Under the pieces are notes generated by a model that did not search any database, was not told the origin of the DNA, and saw nothing but the letters and a program-made list of their open reading frames with translations. Below, piece after piece: positions 1 to 6,024 of a stretch of DNA of 34,486 bases (position 1 is its first letter; each line of letters starts with the position of its first letter). The DNA is from an uncultured Alistipes sp. (GTDB taxonomy: Bacteria > Bacteroidota > Bacteroidia > Bacteroidales > Rikenellaceae): NCBI GenBank assembly GCA_900545315.1, contig UQYM01000029.1:1-34486 (forward strand), read 5' to 3'. The position numbers and the translations under genes are program-made.

Positions 1-489
1 CCCTACCGTATCGTTGGTTTCAGCATCGACCGTGTAGCCCGACATCATCAGCGAATCGATCTCTTTGCCGGTCGAAAAGACATAACGCAGGCCAGTGTAT
101 GGGTTTCCTTCGTTGTTGTCGGCGACACTCTGCCCAAAGTTGAGCGAATAGGTCTGATCCGGGAGCAGCGTGTCCCGAATGTCGACCTGGATGCCCCGGC
201 CCCGCAGCGAGATCGTCGGGGTCTTCTTCATGAAGGGAGAAGTGTAAAACTCCTTTTGTTGATCTTTAAGCTGGACGTACTCGTTGAATTCAATGTAAAC
301 CCGTTTCGACTTGAAATCGATGGTTCCGTAGGCAGGGGTCATCGTCACAACAATCGGCGGCAGCGAATCTTTGGGCCCACCCTGAGGCATGGTGACCCGA
401 GCGCAACGCCACAACCCGGCCGTTGCGAAGAGCCCCACCAACATGATGTAGAGGAAGCCTTTGGTTAGATGGAGGAGAGTGCGGTTCAT
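1..489 (-). CDS. Ig-like domain lipoprotein, 3' end cut by window
   Basis: This open frame runs from an ATG at 489 off the left edge, so 163 residues of the N-terminus are visible. The protein starts with a short basic segment and a hydrophobic stretch (about residues 10-27), then Cys29 followed by a Gly/Pro-rich segment (GGPKDSLPP). That arrangement is typical of a Bacteroidota outer-surface lipoprotein family carrying a bacterial Ig-like (SbsA/Big_5 type) domain. The visible body, with beta-rich segments such as VYIEFNEYVQL and TYSLNFGQSV, fits that domain. The residues before the Cys (LWR) are a poor lipobox, so lipidation is likely but not certain. It starts only 9 bp after the smpB stop and is probably cotranscribed with it. 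The exact function is unknown. Confidence 0.72.
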   Translation of the reverse strand, partial: MNRTLLHLTKGFLYIMLVGLFATAGLWRCARVTMPQGGPKDSLPPIVVTMTPAYGTIDFKSKRVYIEFNEYVQLKDQQKEFYTSPFMKKTPTISLRGRGIQVDIRDTLLPDQTYSLNFGQSVADNNEGNPYTGLRYVFSTGKEIDSLMMSGYTVDAETNDTVG

Positions 490-498
490 CGTGCCGGA

Positions 499-954
499 TT
501 ATTTGCGGAAAACTTGGGAGATCTCTTTGCGGGCATCACGCTCCTTGATGTATTCCCGTTTGTCGTAGCTCTTGCGCCCTCGGCCCAAACCGATCTGGAG
601 CTTAGCCAACCCCTTTTCGTTGATAAAGAGCTTGAGACCGACAATGCTCAACCCCTTGTCCTGTAAGGAGCGTTGCAATTTGAGCAACTCTTTGCGAGTG
701 AGCAGCAGTTTGCGATCCCGTTTGGGCATGTGGTTGTTGTAGGTGCCCCAATGATACTCGGCAATGTTCATGCCGCGGACAAACAATTCTCCGTTGTTGA
801 AATAGCAGTAGCAGTCCGTCAACGAAGCTTTACCCAACCGTAACGATTTGATCTCGGTGCCGGTCAAAACGATACCTGCAATGTAGGTGTCGAGAATCTC
901 GAAATCGTATGTTGCCCGTTTGTTGCGGATCGATATGTTGCGGTAGTCTGACAT
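499..954 (-). CDS. smpB: SsrA-binding protein SmpB
   Basis: The 151-residue protein is full length for SmpB, the partner of tmRNA in trans-translation. It delivers tmRNA to ribosomes stalled on broken mRNAs so that they can be released. Recognisable family segments are NKRATYDFEILDTYIAGIVL near the N-terminus, GTEIKSLRLGKASLTD (about residues 32-47), the AEYHWGTYNNHMPKRDRKLLL block, and the basic C-terminal tail with GRGRKSYDKRE that enters the decoding centre. It lies 79 bp downstream of the DUF4290 gene and 9 bp upstream of a lipoprotein gene, in the same direction. A TAATTTTG element at 998-1005 on this strand may give it a promoter of its own. The ssrA gene is not in this window. Confidence 0.96.
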   Translation of the reverse strand: MSDYRNISIRNKRATYDFEILDTYIAGIVLTGTEIKSLRLGKASLTDCYCYFNNGELFVRGMNIAEYHWGTYNNHMPKRDRKLLLTRKELLKLQRSLQDKGLSIVGLKLFINEKGLAKLQIGLGRGRKSYDKREYIKERDARKEISQVFRK

Positions 955-997
955 CTCTTAAAAACCGGAATAGTTCGGTGAATAGTCACTTATTCCG

Positions 998-1005
998 CAA
1001 AATTA
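998..1005 (-). promoter_or_regulatory. possible -7 element for smpB
   Basis: On the minus strand this reads TAATTTTG, which fits the Bacteroidota TAnnTTTG -7 consensus and lies about 45 bp before the smpB start. No TTTG is found at the usual -33 distance, so the call is weak. smpB may simply be read from the DUF4290 promoter. Confidence 0.35.
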
Positions 1006-1033
1006 ACAAAATAGATTGAATTGCTACCGTCTC

Positions 1034-1714
1034 TTATTTGTATTGCGTACGGTTTTGCCAGCGCTTGTTCCCCTGCTTGTTGAGTTTGCCGTTATTTTTG
1101 TTTCCGGTGCGGTTGGCGGCGAGATAATTCTTACGTGTGCGGTTGTTGATTTGAGCTTGTTTGTAATCATTTCGGGCCGAATTGATCTCCTCTTCGGTCA
1201 ATGTTACAACACCGTGAGACATTTTGTGTATGTCATTCAGAATGATATCGTTGGGAAGATATTCCTGGTTGTATTCGTAGGCTTTTGCCCGCATGTATTT
1301 GGCAATGTTGATGGCAATGGTCCGACGCGCTTGCTCATCGGGAATATCCTTCAGACCGGCCAGCATGTGTTCGATATTTTTGCCGTAATGCCGATAGGTG
1401 ATCTTTTTACTGGGGTATTCGAGCTTGTCAGGTTTGGGCTGAACGGCGTGGCGATCCGGCATCGGATAGGGCGAATCCACATCCAGTTTGAAATCCGACA
1501 TAATCAGCAGGTGGTCCCACAGCTTGTGTTTGAAATCGGTCGCATCACGCAGTACAGGGTTGATGTTGCCCATTACCTCGACCACTACTTGGGCCTGTTC
1601 GTTACGTAATGCTCGATCTTCGATCGTGCAGAGATAATCCACCATCTGGTGAATATGACGCCCATATTCGGGAAGCATTAGCTTCTTGCGTTCAAAGTTA
1701 TAGTTCTTGTCCAT
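1034..1714 (-). CDS. DUF4290 domain-containing protein
   Basis: This is a conserved Bacteroidota protein of unknown function (DUF4290), 226 residues from the chosen start. The N-terminus NYNFERKKLMLPEYGRHI is the family hallmark, followed by further conserved segments (DFKHKLWDHLLIMSDF, YPMPDRHAVQPKPDKL). The C-terminus, after about residue 185, is Asn/Lys/Arg-rich and probably disordered. The frame stays open to an ATG at 1951, but that ATG lies inside the promoter's -7 element and the extra 79 residues do not resemble the family, so the ATG at 1714 is preferred. smpB and a lipoprotein gene follow in the same direction. It looks soluble, with no signal peptide. No function can be assigned. 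Confidence 0.85.
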   Translation of the reverse strand: MDKNYNFERKKLMLPEYGRHIHQMVDYLCTIEDRALRNEQAQVVVEVMGNINPVLRDATDFKHKLWDHLLIMSDFKLDVDSPYPMPDRHAVQPKPDKLEYPSKKITYRHYGKNIEHMLAGLKDIPDEQARRTIAINIAKYMRAKAYEYNQEYLPNDIILNDIHKMSHGVVTLTEEEINSARNDYKQAQINNRTRKNYLAANRTGNKNNGKLNKQGNKRWQNRTQYK

Positions 1715-1948
1715 AAGGGAAATAGAGTCCGCTGTTTGTTGCAGATTGTATGCCCATGATGGTTTGCTACAGGCAACCAACGTTCTGAAAAGTTCTTCTG
1801 ATACTCCAGAAGGGCGATTTCGTATGTCGATTAGGGTTAAAGCCGAAGTCGGTGTGTCAGAATGGAATAGACCGACCTTGATTGGCGAATAACGGAAATT
1901 TATCCGTATCTTAGAGTTGAAGCCATTTTTACTTCTACACTCCACCGA

Positions 1949-1980
1949 CAAATATATGGCAATTTTTTTAATTGCCCAAA
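1949..1980 (-). promoter_or_regulatory. promoter of the DUF4290-smpB group
   Basis: On the minus strand there is a TTTG at 1980-1977, a 20-nt spacer, and TATATTTG at 1956-1949. This is an excellent match to the Bacteroidota primary sigma consensus (TTTG-N19/20-TAnnTTTG). Transcription would start near 1942, giving a leader of about 230 nt before the DUF4290 start at 1714. Confidence 0.8.
1958..1976. repeat. inverted repeat inside promoter spacer
   Basis: GGCAATT (1958-1964) and AATTGCC (1970-1976) form a perfect 7-bp inverted repeat around five T residues. It fills the spacer between the -33 and -7 elements of the DUF4290 promoter and lies about 70 bp upstream of the divergent response-regulator gene. 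Its position suits a repressor operator; this is inferred from location only. Confidence 0.55.
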
Positions 1981-2044
1981 TTGCTACGATGAGTTTGGAA
2001 GCGTAAGCTATACAATCTGTATCAAATATTTTATTTCTGTTGCA

Positions 2045-3388
2045 ATGACAAATGTATTGGTGGTTGACGCGGAACGCGTCATGCGTAGTACTTTAAAAGA
2101 ACGATTGGAATATGAAGGGTATGTAGTCGATACGGCGCAATCTCGCTCTGAGGCCATGGGCAAACTTCAACGGACTATTTTCGATGTGATGCTGTGTGAC
2201 ATGTCATTACCGGACAAGGATGCCTTTGACCTGTTGACAACTGTTCATAGCGCATATCTCGGTTTGCCGGTCATTATGCTCTCGAAGAACAAAGGACTTG
2301 ATGTTGCGGTTGACTGCATTCGTCGCGGAGCGTACGACTATATCGAGAAGCCGATCGATCTCAATAAATTGTTGAAATCAATCCGGAACTCTCTTCAGTT
2401 GCGGAGCCAAAACCGTGCCACATCTGTATCGGATGCTCATAAAACAAATGTCGATCAGGAACACGAACATGCTGCGCATCGAGCTTGCGGTGCCAAAGGG
2501 GACAAAGATCTGATCACTCCGATTGTCGGCTCAGAAGATAGTCCTAATACGCAGTGTCATGAGAATCTTTCTACAGATGTAAACACCGACTCTACCAGGT
2601 TGGTGCCGAGACAGCATGGCCATGTCCATCATGATATGATGATCGGATCCTCTAAAGGGATGCTACGGGTGAAGAATTTGATTGACAAAGTATCGATGTC
2701 GGATGCGCGGGTGCTTATTCTTGGTGCGAATGGTACGGGCAAAGAGTTGGTTGCTCATGCCCTTCATGCACAAAGCCGACGGGCTGCAGCGCCTTTTGTG
2801 GAGGTGAATTGTGCGGCAATTCCATCGGAATTGATTGAAAGTGAACTTTTTGGTCATGAGAAAGGGGCATTTACCTCGGCAATCCGTCAGCGTAAGGGTA
2901 AATTTGAACAGGCTGATGGGGGTACGTTGTTTCTGGATGAGATTGGAGATATGAGTTTGGCGGCTCAAGCCAAAGTTCTGCGTGCGTTGCAGGAGCACCA
3001 AATCTGCCGTGTCGGCAGTGATAAGGAGATCGAGGTCGATGTCAGGGTAATTGCTGCAACCAATAAAGATTTGCGGCAAGAGATTGCAAAAGGCAATTTT
3101 CGGGAAGATCTGTATCATCGTTTGAGTGTCATTGTGCTTCGAGTGCCGACTCTCAAAGAGCGTGCAGAGGATATTCCAGAGTTAATCGACTATTTTATAC
3201 ATCAGATTTGTGCGGAATATGGTATTGCTCCGAAGCCGATTGCGCCGGAAGCGGTGTCTGAATTATGTGGAATGGATTGGCCGGGCAATGTTCGTGAACT
3301 GCGCAATGTGGTGGAACGTCTGATCATATTAAGCGAACAGTCTATTACGTTGCATGATGTTGAATTGTATGCAACGGCTGCTATCTGA
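2045..3388 (+). CDS. sigma-54-type response regulator lacking a Fis HTH
   Basis: The 447-residue protein has an N-terminal receiver domain (1-120) and an AAA+ sigma-54 activator domain (about 200-430). In the receiver, the phospho-acceptor is Asp52, with Ser80 and Lys102 conserved, but the usual acidic pair reads D8-A9-E10, so one metal-binding acid is lost. The AAA+ part has Walker A GANGTGKE (227-234), the sigma-54 contact loop GAFTSA (274-279), Walker B LFLDE (295-299) and WPGNVREL (412-419). The chain stops soon after, with no room for the C-terminal Fis-type helix-turn-helix of NtrC proteins. A 75-residue His- and Asp-rich linker (about 122-198) separates the domains. It presumably activates RpoN-dependent genes from solution or through a partner. 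No cognate histidine kinase is adjacent. Confidence 0.9.
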   Translation: MTNVLVVDAERVMRSTLKERLEYEGYVVDTAQSRSEAMGKLQRTIFDVMLCDMSLPDKDAFDLLTTVHSAYLGLPVIMLSKNKGLDVAVDCIRRGAYDYIEKPIDLNKLLKSIRNSLQLRSQNRATSVSDAHKTNVDQEHEHAAHRACGAKGDKDLITPIVGSEDSPNTQCHENLSTDVNTDSTRLVPRQHGHVHHDMMIGSSKGMLRVKNLIDKVSMSDARVLILGANGTGKELVAHALHAQSRRAAAPFVEVNCAAIPSELIESELFGHEKGAFTSAIRQRKGKFEQADGGTLFLDEIGDMSLAAQAKVLRALQEHQICRVGSDKEIEVDVRVIAATNKDLRQEIAKGNFREDLYHRLSVIVLRVPTLKERAEDIPELIDYFIHQICAEYGIAPKPIAPEAVSELCGMDWPGNVRELRNVVERLIILSEQSITLHDVELYATAAI

Positions 3389-3548
3389 TCCGATATGGGA
3401 TACTCTTTCTATTTCGAATCCTTATTGTTCATACTAACCTAAAATTATATGATAACCTATTGAATCAACAGGGGGCGGCGGCGATGCATGCAAACAGATC
3501 TGCGAAAGATTTATAGTGTCGCCTTATTGAATTAGTAGAATAGGAACA

Positions 3549-3584
3549 GGAGGGCAAGGAACAGTGATACTGACCTTGCCCTCC
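3549..3584. terminator. perfect 11-bp hairpin, possible terminator
   Basis: GGAGGGCAAGG (3549-3559) pairs perfectly with CCTTGCCCTCC (3574-3584) around a 14-nt loop. It lies 160 bp after the response-regulator stop and has no T-run on either side, so it may be a weak terminator or part of a small RNA. Confidence 0.35.
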
Positions 3585-3993
3585 CTTGTATGCGCCTTGT
3601 ATGAGCTTTGATTACGTGCGTATCGGATATGAGCAGCCCTATTATTCCAGTTGAGTTTATTATTATATTTTACTAAAAAATAAAATTATAGTTTCTTAAT
3701 ATACAAAATAAACAAGATGGATGTGCGTGGAGAAATTAATGAATATTTTCGGTGAATTGTTGATGGATACAGAGCCCGCATTATAAAAGTTCGTTTTGAG
3801 ATCGGCATTGGGGAGAATTGAGTTAAAGATGATCATTTTATGATTTCGCTTGTCAGCCGTTGTTATATTGCATGCAAGAAACCAAGACAGTTGTAGATAG
3901 GGTTATTTAATCGCTGTCGCCTATTTGTGAGATGGGGGTTGAAAAGGGGGACACTCGGAGAAGATGAGACTTCCTAATTCAGGGTGTTGGGTA

Positions 3994-4023
3994 TTGATAA
4001 TTGGACGAGAATTGATAACTTTG
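3994..4023 (+). promoter_or_regulatory. probable murA promoter
   Basis: ATTG at 3993-3996 is separated by 19 nt from TAACTTTG at 4016-4023, close to the Bacteroidota TTTG/TAnnTTTG consensus. Transcription would begin about 35 nt before the murA start codon. Confidence 0.6.
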
Positions 4024-4064
4024 AAATGGTAACCCTTTATAATATAGTGGACCTGTATTGAATT

Positions 4065-5378
4065 ATGGCTGTATTTGAAGTTGAAGGTGGTGCCGTCCTC
4101 CAGGGAGAGATCACTCCGCAAGGCGCCAAAAATGAAGCCCTTGAAATTCTATGTGCGACGCTGTTGACTCCTGAACGGGTCACGGTGCATAACGTGCCGG
4201 CAATTGTCGATGTGTTGCAGTTGATCGAGCTGCTGCAGAAGATGGGCGTAGTGGTCACCCACCCCAGTGAAGATACCTATACGTTTGAAGCACGCGATAT
4301 CGATTTCGACTATCTGCAAAGTGACGATTACCGTTCACGTGCTGCCCGTCTGCGCGGTTCGGTGATGATTATCGGTCCGCTGTTGGCCCGTTTCGGCGAA
4401 GGGTATATCCCCAAACCGGGCGGTGATAAGATTGGACGCCGCCGTTTGGATACGCACTTTATCGGGTTCCAAAAGTTGGGGGCCAAATTTAATTTCGATA
4501 CCGGAACCAATTTTTATAGTGTCGAGGGGCGTCCGTTGCGCGGATGTTACATGCTGCTCGATGAGGCTTCGGTGACCGGAACGGCCAATATTATTATGGC
4601 TGCTGTGATGGCCGAAGGTACTACCACAATCTACAACGCTGCTTGCGAACCCTATGTCCAGCAGCTTTGCCGGATGTTGAATCGTATGGGGGCCCGGATT
4701 TCGGGGATTGCCTCCAATTTGCTGACCATCGAGGGGGTGAAAGAGCTGCATGGTACAGAACATACCCTGTTGCCAGATATGATCGAAGTGGGTAGCTTTA
4801 TCGGTATGGCAGCGATGACCAGCAGCGAAATTACGATCAAGAATGTCTCTTTTGACAATCTGGGTATTATCCCGGCGCAGTTTGCCCGTATGGGTATCCG
4901 GTTTGAGCAGCGGGGCGATGATATCTATATTCCGCGCCAGGAGCATTACGAGATTGAAAGTTTTATCGATGGGTCCATCATGACCATTGCCGATGCGACA
5001 TGGCCGGGATTGACGCCTGATCTGTTGTCGGTCTTTTTGGTGGTGGCGACTCAGGCCAAAGGGGCGGTGCTGATCCATCAAAAGATGTTCGAAAGTCGCC
5101 TCTTCTTTGTCGATAAGTTGATCGATATGGGGGCTCAGATTATCCTGTGTGACCCACATCGGGCTACGGTGATCGGCCATGATCGCAAAGTTCGGTTGCG
5201 GGCAACACGCATGACCTCCCCTGATATTCGGGCCGGTGTGGCTCTATTGATTGCGGCGATGTCCGCTGAGGGGCGTTCGATTATTCAGAATGTTGAACAG
5301 ATCGATCGAGGCTACCAAAATATCGACGGCCGACTCAACGCTCTCGGCGCCAAAATCAGACGACTCGATAACTGTTGA
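4065..5378 (+). CDS. murA: UDP-GlcNAc 1-carboxyvinyltransferase MurA, Cys-to-Asp form
   Basis: MurA transfers enolpyruvate from PEP to UDP-N-acetylglucosamine, the first committed step of peptidoglycan synthesis in the cytoplasm. The 437-residue length and both halves of the inside-out barrel fit the family. Lys22-Asn23 in GAKNEALE are the conserved substrate-binding pair, and the mobile loop is preserved in PLLARFGEGYIPKPGG followed by DKIGRRRLDTHF. The residue at the position of E. coli Cys115 is Asp121 here. A Cys-to-Asp change at this site is known in other MurA proteins to keep activity while blocking alkylation by fosfomycin, so natural fosfomycin insensitivity is inferred. The gene stands alone, with its own promoter and a terminator at 5583-5607. 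Confidence 0.96.
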   Translation: MAVFEVEGGAVLQGEITPQGAKNEALEILCATLLTPERVTVHNVPAIVDVLQLIELLQKMGVVVTHPSEDTYTFEARDIDFDYLQSDDYRSRAARLRGSVMIIGPLLARFGEGYIPKPGGDKIGRRRLDTHFIGFQKLGAKFNFDTGTNFYSVEGRPLRGCYMLLDEASVTGTANIIMAAVMAEGTTTIYNAACEPYVQQLCRMLNRMGARISGIASNLLTIEGVKELHGTEHTLLPDMIEVGSFIGMAAMTSSEITIKNVSFDNLGIIPAQFARMGIRFEQRGDDIYIPRQEHYEIESFIDGSIMTIADATWPGLTPDLLSVFLVVATQAKGAVLIHQKMFESRLFFVDKLIDMGAQIILCDPHRATVIGHDRKVRLRATRMTSPDIRAGVALLIAAMSAEGRSIIQNVEQIDRGYQNIDGRLNALGAKIRRLDNC

Positions 5379-5582
5379 TCTATCTCGCTGTTGCGGACTG
5401 GAAGCTGATCTGGCGTTTGCTTATGTCCATGCTGTTGCACCTTGCGGCCTGACATGAAGCTGAGACCGTAGTGGCTGAGTGAAGCGTCAGTTGGCTATTT
5501 ATACAAACGTTGGAGTGGCGGAAGATTTATCTGAGAAGGGATCGCTGCCGATAAGCTTTGTTTGAAATCATATTCTTAATGA

Positions 5583-5607
5583 GGTTGCACGTTGTGCAGC
5601 CTTTTTT
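5583..5607 (+). terminator. rho-independent terminator downstream of murA
   Basis: GGTTGCAC (5583-5590) pairs with GTGCAGCC (5594-5601) with one G-U pair and a 3-nt loop, followed by six T residues. It lies 204 bp after the murA stop, so the transcript would carry a long 3' tail. Confidence 0.75.
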
Positions 5608-5949
5608 ATTTCTATTGGTAGGCGTTTGATTCAGCGCTTTCTAAATTGGAGATTCAGGCGGTGGAACTTTCGTGGGGTATAATGGTGAGTTGGCGCCTAA
5701 TCTTATGGTCTTTTGCTACGCTTATACTCAGGGCTGGAAAGGTGTTGTCTCTGTTGGTCCGTAACGGGGTTTCAGTAAATATGTAGAGGCTACATTTGAA
5801 ACGTGCTGCCTAAAATGAAGGAGCGGTCACAGTCTGCTACACCTTCATGCCAAGCGTCTTGCAGATGGATCGTCGTGCATGGATTGTTTGAGGTTGGATT
5901 TGACCTGAACGATTTGTTGTGGCTGTGTTATTTCCGGAAAAGTATATAA

Positions 5950-6000
5950 TAAAACAGCTTGATTGGTGTACGGCCGTAGGAGGCAACACCAATCAAGCTG
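5950..6000 (-). terminator. terminator of the EF-G-like gene
   Basis: A perfect 15-bp stem (5955-5969 with 5986-6000) around a 16-nt loop starts 24 bp after the stop codon. On the minus strand it is followed by TTTTATTATATAC, a good termination tail. Confidence 0.85.
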
Positions 6001-6024
6001 ATCAGTTTGTATAGTTAAAGGGGT

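Larger units (their letters stand above)
3389..4064. other. intergenic region with hairpin and murA promoter
   Basis: No convincing coding frame is seen in this 676-bp gap. It holds a perfect 11-bp hairpin (3549-3584), an AT-rich stretch around 3655-3720 and the murA promoter near 3994-4023. The middle part is unexplained and could hold a small RNA. Confidence 0.5.
5379..6024. other. convergent intergenic region
   Basis: This 646-bp gap lies between the ends of murA and the EF-G-like gene. It contains a plus-strand terminator (5583-5607) and a minus-strand terminator (5950-6000). Nothing coding or RNA-like is recognised in 5608-5949. Confidence 0.5.

Noticed and set aside
1958..1976. possible sigma-54 promoter (TGGC...TTGC) upstream of the response regulator
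   Set aside because: The GG to GC distance is 14 bases, not the required 10. The pattern is better explained as an inverted repeat in a primary-sigma promoter.
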